Shown piece after piece: positions 40,716 to 51,547 of a DNA stretch of 64,000 nt (positions are counted from its first letter, which is position 1; every line of letters starts with the position of its first letter). Location of the stretch: NCBI GenBank assembly GCA_977006965.1, contig OZ345366.1, positions 186,001 to 250,000 on the forward strand. The letters run 5' to 3'. The position numbers and the translations under genes were made by a program. Under the pieces are notes generated by a model. It saw nothing but the letters and a program-made list of their open reading frames with translations, was not told the DNA's origin and did not search any database. Source of the DNA: Phymatolithon calcareum. Its lineage: Eukaryota > Rhodophyta > Florideophyceae > Hapalidiales.

Positions 40716-43700
40716 ATGGCGCACCGCTGTTATGTGTCGTTGATTGGAAACTCTGTAATGGAGCTCCTTGTCGAGAAGATTGATAGTCCGAACATCATCA
40801 ATCTCATTCGATCAGCGAAGATGTCACACATGGAAAGCTTTAGCGCATTTGAAAATGCGTTAAACACTCGCCAGATTGCAAACGCTCTTGACGACCAGAA
40901 AAGAAACAGGGAAATGTTAAGGGGACGAGCGCGCTATTGCGCAGCGAAGGCGGACAATATTGTTGCCCGAGAATGGACCAAGGCATGGCGAGAGCTGCAA
41001 ATAGAAGATTCTTCGACCTATGTGTCGAAAGCGCCGTGATGTCGGAGAGGCGTAACCTGGTGGCACCAGAGCTCCGCTTTGGTGGGCGAGAATGCGCAAG
41101 ACTTCAAACGAAGAACATAGACGGGGGAACGGAAGAGCCGCAGCTCCCAGACACAGCAGAAAATTCAGGAACAGCAACAGCTACCGCATCACACAGTCCA
41201 TTTTGACGTTGAAGAGGTAGAGAAAGACTCTAACACTAATCAGGAACCGCAAACGAGAAGACAAAAGACACTCATTGGGCACGCCAAGAGGAAATGTCAA
41301 AAAATTTTATTTAAGAAAAAGTGGCGTTTGACAACCTTTAATGTTGGAGGCTCTCCAGAGACCCCAGCATACATAGAAAAAATAATGAAAACCACAGAAT
41401 AGACATGGCTGCAATAAATGAAACACACTCGGGACCAGAAGGGAAAATTCGATCTGATTTTTTCTCTATGAATGCAATGCGCCCGTGTCCACAGATGGGA
41501 CGAAATTCTGGAGTGGTTTCGCTATTCTTTCGGAAGTACTGTGGGAGCCGTCTGATCTTTAAACACACAGAGACAAATTTTCAACTGATTATTGCCCAAG
41601 TGGGGGAGATAAAAGTGGGAGCTGTCTACATACCTCCAGCAGCAACCAGAACGGAAACCGAGAAATGCCTGATCATATTCTTTCTTTCTTTCTTTATTGC
41701 GGAAAGATTTCTCACACTTATGGTAAGCGTCTAGAGCTGTTTCGCAACAGCATCTCATTGTTCAGAAATTTGAGTACGGCTAGGGGTCTCTCACGGCATA
41801 CCTCTTCTACAGTCTTTTTTCCCACTCGGCCAATATATTTTCGTCGTGAGGCGGAACGTCCACCACATCGTAGGATTAGGTGTTCGGTAGTTTCCTTGGA
41901 ACCAGAATTACAGGCCTTGCACACTGGATCGTACGGAATTACTTCCATATTGCATCCGCGGTGAAAAGTGGCAACCACTGGGGTGCAGTCTCCAATCAGC
42001 TGGTGCAGCATCACCTCTGCTCGTCTATGCGATATGGGAAGGTCTTCTGTAAGGGTTGGAACGACGACTGGATCGAATTTGGAAGGCGGCCTGATGATGG
42101 ATCTTGCTGCTTCAAGTGTCAGAGGAACTTTCTGGTGGTCCAGAAGGTTAGATTCGTAGATACCCTTTCGAGCTAATTCGTCGGCAGCATCATTTCTTGG
42201 AATTCCACAGTGACTAGGAATCCAAATGCCTTCGACAAAGATACCCTTGGACATCAGCTGCTCCATAAGGCCCCAAATTTTCCGTACCATCTCCCCGTAT
42301 CTCCTCGGTTCATCGTCAATAGCATCGATAGCGCTCCTACTGTCAGTGAACCACCGTATAGTGCTTCCAGGTGCGAATGGGATCTTCAACACTTCTTGGA
42401 ACGCATGGGCAGCGGCAAAGACCTCGGCGTCATATGAAGATCCAACAGCTCCTGCCGTCAGCGCCAATTCCTTCACCATTTCGTTTCCGTTCATCAGCAA
42501 AATCCCTGCGCCGCCGACATTAGCAGGTATGGTTCTATACATGTCTAGCATATCGCCATCCTCATCACAAAGAACCACGTGCTGTTTGGAAACGGTTGGA
42601 GTGGAGGCATGCGCATGTTTGTCACCGTCGTCGTAGAAAAGGAGAATATCCGGTGGTTTCCCGTGTCGAGTCGAAAACTTCGCCACCGCCGGGCTGTCTT
42701 GGTGGTGCAATACGTCGAATTTCTTCAGCGTCGCGGTGTACCAGCCTTCATCCTAGTGCACCGAGACTCTTTCGTCATTTTGAAAATCGCGGATGAACTC
42801 GGTGGGTATTTCTCCAACGCTGCCATCTGTCCATAGTTCAATAGCCGCTGGTTGCATGACTTCCCGCTCGAGTATCAGAGCCTCTGCGGCTAGTTTCTTT
42901 TCCTTTTCCCCATCCTTTGCTGACACAGGGGTAAGAAAACTGCAATATTTGTTCTTCGAACGTTCCTTCCCAATTGGTGGATGGAATTTATTTCGCGGGA
43001 CCGCAAGAATTCCCTTTTCAGCGAGCTGCTGGGTACTAGTCTCGCGCCATGATCGCACTTGACTCTTCGGTTTCGCCACACGAGTGTTCATTGCACCTGT
43101 AACTGGGGTGTCCGGCAACAATCTTAACGCTTTTTCCATCACCATGGTAGCCTCCAGTTCTCCAAAATCATGCAGTGCCTTCATGCCAGTCAGCAGCCGA
43201 AGTTTCGAAATCTTCGTGGCTTTCAAGCAACCGGTAGAGACTCGAGCGGCTTCGTTTCTCGCAACTTCAATACGTACGCATGAGGAATGGCAATTGTGTG
43301 CGTCGACTGGAATGATCGGCACCTAAGGTGGGATCTCTGCCCAAATAGGAGACGTAACTACATCTCCCGTTTAGCATACACAAGGAACTGGGATGTCCGG
43401 ACTTGGACAGGTTTCAGCTTCCGAACCAAGCGGTTCTGGAACAACATCGACTTTTTATTAACAAAAGTAAATGAGACAGTAACCGTCTGCTCAACAGAAA
43501 ACGATTGGACAGGTAATACGCAGCACCGACCAGTGACGACAAGTGTTCTAACTCCCCAAAACCATACAAGAGCTCAAAAACCACGAATATCGGTTAAACA
43601 GTGGAGACATGACGAGTAAGAAGAAAAAGTTCGGGAACTATACTAGGTGGCTATTCCAGGACTCCTCGATGATCTGAAACGGTGAGGCATTCGACAAGAA

Positions 43701-45880
43701 CTGGATCGACTTTATGAAAAAATAGAGGATGCGATATGTGAACTGGAGAGAGAAGAGAAGAACACCACCACGATATAAACCGTTCTGGAACTCAGATCTT
43801 GAAACAAAGTGCAAACGTCGCAAGAAACTGCACAAGAGAGCCTACAGAGGAGGCATGGAAGCCATATGAGGAATGTCATAAAGATATCTGAAAATTGGTG
43901 AACAGAAGCAAGATGAAGCAGTATGAAGAATACATAGACGATCTTGAGGAAAAGGATGGGTCCAAGGCAATTGAACAAATCTCCCGAATGCAGAAAGTGA
44001 GAACACAAAGAATATCTAAGAACAAGATGACCGGCCGTCCATTGCATAAAACGCTGTTCACGGTCCACGTGTCCCATTCATGCCGAGATGTCGTAGGATG
44101 GCGACCTGGACCTTCGAACTTTGACTGTCCTCCTCAAACGCGGAGTCTTATCCAACTAGAAATACTGAAAGCTCCAACCAGAAAGGCCCCAGGCCTGGAT
44201 GGAATGAAGAAGGAACTGTTGAAAGTGGACTGGAGGAATAGACAGACGTAGTCTATGAGCTATGGACAGCCTGCGGCAGCCGCGGAACACTTCCAACGTC
44301 GTGGATGAAAGCTCTCTTGGTCCTGCTACACAAAAAAGTAGACCATGACGATCCGAAAAATATCAGACTCATATACAGACTTAGTCAGGTCCGAATTGTT
44401 GTTGAGTCCGCTATTGATATTATGATCCGACAAAGATACAAGAACCACAATATCCAGCTGGGGTTCCAAAAAAACGAGGACAGCTATACATCGCAGTATT
44501 GTATCTGAAGGCAGCGTACGACACAGTGCCTAGACAACACCTGCAAGAGCGAATGAGAGCGCTACGATTGCAAGAGCTATGTGCGATGATCGAACCATTC
44601 TTGACGCGTTCCTGGGTATCCAGAGTTGGAGAACTGCAGCAGAAGTAGTTCCTAATGGACAGAGGAGTACCTCAGGGGTCTCCGCTGAGTTCAGGTTTGT
44701 ACAACCTTTTCATGGACGAATTCGCGCAAAGAATAAGCAGAGTTCCACGAGAAGTCGCAGATGTAGCCCCAGTCCTCTTTGCGGACGACGGTCCCCTATC
44801 GGCAAAGACACCAGCGAGACTACAGAGACTGTTAAATATTGCATCGAAATGAGCAAGGGACAGACAGATGGTTTGGGACATCAAAGCTGGGAAGAACGAA
44901 GTTCTTCTCTCGGACGACACAAGATCAACCATTTTCATGCTTGCAGGGAAAACGCTAGAAAGAGTCTAAGAAGTCTCATACCTTGGCATCTCACTCAGTA
45001 ATGAGGGAGTCACCGACGCAGCTCGAGCACGTTCGACACGCCAAGATCGCGGTATATCAACTGAGGTCCCTGGGTGTCTCGCTGCGGGCATTCAACCCCT
45101 TGAATGCAGTGAAGACATATAAGGCGTTGATACAACCAAGATAGCAGTATGCCATGCACCTGACTCCATGGATGCCGAGAGCCAGAAGTGGAGAAGACAT
45201 TTTTTGCACAAGTATTCGGTCCAATATCGAAAAACCGCTGTAGCATACTTCGCCTTCTTTGTCGAGTTCACAACGCCGAAAACAGGAGACTCTTTCTAGC
45301 ACTCAGAATGCTAGAACGAGCCAGATCAAGGAAAAGAAGCCTTCTGGCCGTCCCAATCGAGGAAAGAGATGTTGATGAATTGCAATGGGTTAGTCTAGAC
45401 ATATAAGCAACGCTAGAGTACGACCTATTCGAGACAGCACTGACTTTCCTCAAGCAGCGAGTTTCAGCAAAATCGTTGCGGACTTTGCTCTTGAAAGACG
45501 AAGGAGACGTCTCGGAGTCCAACAGAAAGGGAAAAATTCCATACGATCTGCCGGGGTCTACCCCGGCGATCATCAGACTCCCGAAAACACGACACCGCCA
45601 ATTATCGATAAAGTGTGCATTCAGTCGTTTCCTCCCAATGAGTACATCACTTCTCACAGACAAGTTCGGTGATACTGTACCAACCCTCATGAGCAACCTG
45701 GAAGAATACCTCGGAAGATATCAAACTGACCAAAGAAGAGATTAATATCACTGAGAAAGCTCTAGACAAGATACTCTTCTTCACTATCGTCTTTTCCGAC
45801 GACGTGGAATACACAAGGCGTCATTTGAGGAAATCTAATCAGTGGAGCCCAAGCTTTTACAAGCACCTTTTTTACGGGAG
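40716..45880 (+). mobile_element. LINE with endonuclease and RT, interrupted at 41.69-43.29 kb
   Basis: 40716-41039 is an open 107-codon frame that may be the 5' ORF. 41405-41690 encodes the endonuclease middle (GVVSLFFRKYC, KVGAVYIPPAATRTE). After the inserted LINE it resumes at 43290: DWNDRHLRWDL (GDFNARH-like box) and IDFLLTKV. RT: KAPGLDGMKKEL near 44185, PQGSPLSSGLYNLFMDE near 44670, and VLFADDGPL near 44775 with both catalytic Asp. The C-terminal part has RLLCRVHNAENRR and TEKALDKILFFTIV, ending about 45880. Numerous stops and shifts make it dead. It is an apurinic-endonuclease class LINE without a visible RNase H. Confidence 0.8.
41685..43322 (-). mobile_element. Nested LINE 3' end encoding RNase H
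   Basis: Two minus-strand frames (43322-42753 and 42710-41718) joined by one shift encode an RNase HI domain with all four acidic residues: ELWTDGSV, SYDAEVFA, WFTDSRSAIDA, and NDAADELARKG. A C-x2-C...TTEHLILRC zinc motif follows. The end carries GCAATAAAGAAAGAAAGAAAG (41685-41705), a microsatellite tail typical of a LINE 3' terminus. It sits inside the endonuclease region of the plus-strand LINE and is 5' truncated. Confidence 0.88.
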
Positions 45881-48654
45881 AGGGTTTTCACAGCTAGGGC
45901 TACGAGTTTAACCGGGGTTACATGTACTTGAATAGATGATCGATTCTACACTGTAGCTGCTGAAACGCATCTCCTTTGCAGTCTCATCAGTGTTATTGAA
46001 TGCGTTTTATAAATTAAAAAAATACTCACTACAATCCATTAGTAAGTTGTAATCACATAACAGCCACATATCGCTTTCCAGAACATCATCGCTCGCCCTC
46101 CTTCGCAAAGCGCTGCAAAGCGCTTGCAATTACTTAGGCTGTGGCACTCCATACCACCGCGTCGCGTACCCGAGCGCCACTCCGACACTCGCATCCGGCC
46201 AAATTGTTTTATGACTTTCTGCCACGAGCGGACCTCATTGGTGACGTTTGCGCATGGACACGTGAATTACATCAGCAGGGCGGACACGCCGGCGAATCAT
46301 ACGCCATGAGCTCCGAGAAGAGCAGTCAAGTGTCCACGATCACATTAGTCTATCCCCCTGTCCACTGCGCGCACCATTACTGCGACGCGGCTCGAGTTGT
46401 TGACTCGAAACGTGTCCGAGCGCACAATGCCCGCGAGTATCGGCGGCCCCTGCGGGGCCTTACTCGTTGCAGTGCTGTATACGACCAACGCACACCCTCC
46501 GTGCTGACGTGCCCTCCGGGTATAGTCGCCGTTGCGTCTCTGCACCTATTGCAGCCTTCAACGCTTCTTCCTCCCCTCGCCTTTTCCTGTGCGCATCCAC
46601 CGGCCTCCGGCGCTTTGCCTTTGGCAAATCCTCTTTTTTACGAGCAGTTTCTTCCGCACTCCGTGTTTGCTGATTCTAAATACGTCAGGTGAATTTGTCT
46701 GCGGTCAGGAAATTCTCTGATAAAGTGTTGAGTTGTGAAATATTGATTTGGCATGACTGGGTAATGCTGGAAACGTCATGTCGCTGAAGCTCAAAACTTC
46801 GGGGCTGCATCTTCAGCTGCTTCTGTCTTGGAGTCCGACGTCATTAAATTTTTTGTAGATGATGAGGGCACTGTTATTAACCAGTTCCGACAGAAAACTC
46901 ACGAATCAATAATGTTCCTCGCTGATGTCCCTGTGCACACGATCCACTATCAAGGCATCGGAGCAATTCATGTGCATATGAACCTTTAAGATGAATATAT
47001 GACAGAAGCCTTCACCCATGCTATCCGAGAGTGTGTTTTCCGAATAGCAGGAAGATTCTTATGTGCAACAACGTCTTTGTGAAGCGCAGAATTTGGAGGC
47101 GGCCCGTGTCTTTGCAACACAACCAGTGCCAGTACTATTTAATGACGACGAGACTCGATGTGGAGCAGACGATCACAGAAAATCAGGCGACGGACCCAAA
47201 CGTATTATGGAGGAGACGATGAAGTAGTCTTTCACGGACGGAGATTGTATATTTTTAAAGTACAATAAGACGCAGAGTCTGAGGGAAGTCTTGCTGAGAA
47301 GCTCGTTGACAGATACAATATGCGTACTGTCAGGAACAGGGCAGGCCGAGGCCTAGTGTCTTTCCCCACAAAACTTTGTACGTCTTTGCAGAGTGCAAGC
47401 GAATTTTAGCCGTCGGCATAAACATTATGACAGAGAGAGACTGCATACTAAGGAGGTGTTCCAAATATTCGGGGAGAACACTGACTCACATTCTTCGCGC
47501 GACCGAGCTCTTCGTCGAAGCTGACATGGGAAAGCTGTTGGGTGTGGTAGAGGGCATGGAGATATGCGCCATAGCAAGCCTCGAGACTGCCCCGGAGCAT
47601 GTTTATCTGGAAGGCGGCTTTGAGGCGAACACCTTGGAGTGGGAGAAATTCTAGAATTAGCTTGGGAGGTTTTCACTCTATTCATCGCAACGTTCTATCT
47701 TACGGTTACGTGAGCGAAGACGTGCAGCTGAGGAAGAGGTTCTTCCGTTTTCAGGTTAATCAGGCCGTATTCACCTTTCTTTGTACTCAAATGTGTTTCC
47801 CTCCAGGATAACACCCGATTAGATGTCCATTTACACCCTTGCATTATTAGGGTTTCTTATCAATCCTGATAGTTTGATTCTACATTCTTTACCAAGGTTC
47901 GTACACCTATAAGTACGACGAGGCCCTCCATCTTGAATAAAGAACCGAAGAACATTCAACGCTAAACTCTCTCACTTCTAATCGCCCAGCAGAGCAAAAC
48001 ACCGAGATGGCGGAGCTCTCTCATTCCACACCAAAGCACGTGCTGGCGTATTTCTGTTGTGTACGCAAATCTATGCTCCTTCTCAATGGCGAGACGTGTG
48101 CGGTGGGGAGACGGGCGCAGCAGAAAAGTTGTTCATCATTACAGAGAAGTATCCCGTGAGGAAACTGCTAGGTCTAGTCCTGATACGACTTGGAGATAAC
48201 ACATTCCGCCTAGGCGATGGTATACCAGAATACGTGAGCATGGGAGACTCGAGTAACTTGACTACGGATAGCGAATGCGGAAGAATATTGCTTGAGAGTG
48301 ACATGAACATAGTCGCGTAGTGGTTTGTGTTGAGATTACGTCGGATAGAGGATAATGGTTGGGAGAGCGATACGGGCTCGGAGACTGCCCACTATTGATA
48401 AACTTTGTAAATGGTCTCATGTCTACTGGAAACATTAATCCGAATGTGGATGACATTGCTCTGACGCTGCCCGATTTTTTAAGGTCACCGTTCAGAGATT
48501 TCAGGCTAGTGCCACCAAAACTGTAAAATGAGACTTCAACGCCGCTGAAAAATAGAGAAGTATAGTATGTTCTGAACGAGTACGTACAACTTTTTGCCAG
48601 TTTTCTGATCAGAAATTTTTATATACGAATGATTCTCGGTTAATTGTTATAAAG
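45881..48654. other. 2.8 kb without recognised gene
   Basis: A GC-rich island at 46120-46690 has long overlapping frames on both strands but no recognisable family. On the plus strand at 46800-47250 and 47400-47810, broken coding-like frames (LESDVIKFFVDDEGTVINQF; ILRATELFVEADMGKLLGV) may be remnants of one gene. 48057-48320 has an 87-codon frame with TEKYPVRKLLGLVLIRLGD. No function can be given. Confidence 0.35.
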
Positions 48655-49515
48655 GCTGGTACAATGCGACTTTTGAGATGCTCCACACGCGCAAGCACCA
48701 GAACAATGCAGTAATGTCCATCATTCTTGCATATGATGACGATGATTCCTTGCGATGAGGATGGAGATCTTCTCGAAATATAAACAACCGTCCCTTTAGG
48801 GGCGGTTGCTGATGCACGGAAATGAAGCGGTGGGGGAACTGGCGATGCCCGCCAGATCTGTTAGATCTTCATATGACGCGGAGGTTTTTGCTGTAGTTCA
48901 TGCGCTTCAAATATTACTGAGGGTTTCCTTTGCACCTGGAAGCATAAGATGGTTCACGGACACCATAAGCTGCATAGATGCTATTGACGGACAATCGCGG
49001 AGACAAGGGGAAAGGGTAAGGAAACTTTGGGGTTTTATGGAGCAATTGATGTCAACCGGGAATTTCGTTTATTGCATCTGCATTCCAATTCACACCAGAT
49101 TTCCAAGAAATGATGCTGCCGACGAATGGGCAAGAATGAGTATTTGAGAATCAAACCTGTTGGACTATCTAAGGGTTCTCCGACATTCGAAGCAGCAAGA
49201 TAAATCATATAAATCATTAAAACATCAGTAAAAACCAAGCCTATACTCATGCCGGTACTGCAAAAAAGCTACCAATATCGCAGAAACAAGCAGAGGTATC
49301 TTACACAAGCTGTTCGAACGTCTTTAGGCCCGGATACAACAAGGACATAACATCGTACGATCCAGCGTTCAAGGGCTTTAGTTCTGGTTGCAATGAAGAT
49401 ACCGACCACCTGATTTTACATTGTGTTCGACGACGTCCTATCTCCAGACAGAGTTTTAAGAAAAGAACCGTAGATTAGCCCGGGATAGAACTCCAGCCGT
49501 GCAAAAGTTTCAGCA
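48655..49515 (+). mobile_element. LINE 3' end with RNase H, second copy
   Basis: Homologous to the nested element at 41.7-43.3 kb: CDEDGDLLEI, SYDAEVFAVVHALQ, WFTDTISCIDAIDGQ, NDAADEWARM and a degraded zinc motif (CNEDTDHLILHC). Damaged by stops. It ends directly at the foldback element starting at 49519. Confidence 0.75.
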
Positions 49516-49518
49516 CAG

Positions 49519-49848
49519 TATAAAGCTGTTGCAGAACGGCTTCAACGGCTCAGATGCACGGTACTGACATACACGGCGAAACGCGTAGGAATGTTGGACC
49601 TGTGCATTGCTCTACAACTCTGAGCGTTCGAAACCAACTCTTTTTACAAGCAGAACGTATTTCGTAGCCGAGCAGCTCGGCGACGATACACAAAATAAGT
49701 TAGTTTTCTTTCAACGCTCAGAACTCTGTAGAGAATGCCATAGAAAGGCCTACGCGTATCGTCGTGCATGTCACATGTCAATCCAGTACGTCGTGCATGT
49801 CACTCCCGTACAGATGAACAGTTGAAGCCGTTCTGCAACAGCTTTATA
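49519..49848. repeat. 330-bp foldback MITE
   Basis: A perfect 28-bp inverted repeat: 49519-49546 starts TATAAAGCTGTTGCAGAACG, and 49821-49848 is its reverse complement. Inner pairing is weaker (CTACAACTCTGAGCGTTCGAA against a reverse of AACGCTCAGAACTCTGTAG). A direct GTCGTGCATGTCAC pair occurs at 49760-49803. No coding capacity. Confidence 0.88.
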
Positions 49849-50037
49849 TTTATTTTGGTTAAATTTATTTACAGATACAACGATTAATCAATTAATACAC
49901 ATCAATGAGTAAGAATAGGGAATAGTAAGAAGAAAAATATATCCATGGTGGCCCTCCGTCAAATATTATCACAGCTCCTGTGAAAATTGAATTAATGCAC
50001 ATCAATTAGAAAGAAGATAAAACGATGAATCCAAAAC

Positions 50038-50150
50038 GTATTCCCCTATTCCATATTCCACTATACCACAACTATTCCTATTCCTATTCCACTATTCCAC
50101 ACCTATTCCCTATTCCCTATTCCACTATTCCCAGCCTATTCCATATTCCG
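50038..50150. repeat. CTATTCC minisatellite
   Basis: About a dozen CTATTCC or CCTATTCCA units with small variations. Confidence 0.9.
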
Positions 50151-50430
50151 AAAATCCCGTAAAGACCTATAGCTCTACTTCCCGAGAGACCGAAACACCT
50201 AATGTATATACTATAGGGGCAATTCCCCTATTCCATGACTGGGATGCCCCATTCTCGCCCTGACAGTTAATCGGCTTCAGAATGAGCATTAAAATGCGGG
50301 ACAAGATCTTATTTAGCGTTGGATGTTCAGCTCCGAGCTAATTTTCGGTGAGTTACGACCCCATTAAATAAATTGTGACTCTGTATGTAAATATCGGTGC
50401 GAAACTGACCTGCTTCGACGTCATAAACCG

Positions 50431-50440
50431 CTATATAACA
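50431..50440 (+). promoter_or_regulatory. TATA box of the 50.5-kb gene
   Basis: CTATATAACA, identical to the decamer before the H3 gene and at a similar distance (~95 bp) from the start of the coding-like frame. Confidence 0.5.
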
Positions 50441-50525
50441 GAGCGAAGCATGCCACTTCCAGTGTACAACCAGCACTTCATCCAACAGACAGCATCCCCG
50501 TCGCACAACCAATTCTCAGCACACA

Positions 50526-51011
50526 TCGAACGCAAAGAACATATTCGTATTCTTGGCCTTGCTCACCATTGTGGCGGGGGAGGAATGTTTCCCGAAACGC
50601 GAAGAGCGCAAGGAGCTTCTTGACAGGAAGAAGAACGCGACTGATTTCGACATGAACAAGAAGATCATTAGCTGTGTGGTTCGAAATATGCGCTCGCAGC
50701 TCAAATTGAGGTTCATCAAGAAGAAGAAGTTCAACTGTGTGCTCTGCACGGCACAGCCGCAGTGCTTCCAGGAGATGGAGAAGGGAGTATATCTGCTTCA
50801 TAATGAGGCTCTTACGCCGATCACGTCGGAAGAGAAATCTTGCCTGCGTGAGATCGTCGTCGCGCTGCAGTACGGCCACAGGGAACAATGTAAAGGTACT
50901 TTCGTACTAATTCGTGAACTCAATATTGACCGCTTTGAGACGCATGTCAACAGATCCGGCTTGAGAGAGAGGTTGTCACTAATGATGTCGGCAGATATTG
51001 ACATCGATTAA
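50526..51011 (+). CDS. Small possible secreted protein, unrecognised
   Basis: An open frame of about 160 codons. It begins with a hydrophobic stretch (KNIFVFLALLTIVAGEE) that looks like a signal peptide, then a lysine-rich region and two Cys motifs (FNCVLCTAQPQCF), ending MMSADIDID. No in-frame ATG precedes the signal-like stretch. The ATG at 50450 is in another frame, so either the start codon has been lost, a short intron is missed, or a non-AUG codon is used. A matching TATA box at 50431 supports a real gene. I do not recognise the family. Confidence 0.45.
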   Translation, partial: SNAKNIFVFLALLTIVAGEECFPKREERKELLDRKKNATDFDMNKKIISCVVRNMRSQLKLRFIKKKKFNCVLCTAQPQCFQEMEKGVYLLHNEALTPITSEEKSCLREIVVALQYGHREQCKGTFVLIRELNIDRFETHVNRSGLRERLSLMMSADIDID

Positions 51012-51547
51012 TTTACTCCAGAGATAATGGAAAGAGGTAGCATTTCTCTCAAAGATCTGTGATTCGTTCACTTAAAGGAATGAAAAAAAATATTCACAAA
51101 ATTACTGTTACCCTGTCCACTGGTATACAGTTCTTCACCAGAGACTTCGAGCTGTGTCTCCATTTTTCTTGAACAAGTTTCGAAGGCATGCCGGTCACTC
51201 CCAGAAACATGCTCGCGCGCGGACATGCACATCGTGCTAACATGACTAATCGGGAATGAGAGACTGAGGGCTGCGTTTTTAAATCGGAGACCATGACCGC
51301 CTCAGACCTTACAGCTCCAAGACAGCATGTTCTTCCTATTTTTTTAAAGGAATCACAAATAAAATAGTTGATGAGATTGGAGGTATTGTACTGGAGCGAA
51401 TTTGATAATTTGAAGTGGGCCTACTGGGAGGAGAAGAAGAAGATGACTAAATGCTGGTCTTAGTTTTTTAGATTGAAAGCTATAAGCAGAAGAACTCACT
51501 CTGAAAAACTCGAGAGAACCGGTCCAGACTTTATATATTATCACCTT
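51012..51547. other. Stretch without recognised gene
   Basis: AT-rich, with several poly-A and poly-T runs. No supported feature. Confidence 0.4.
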
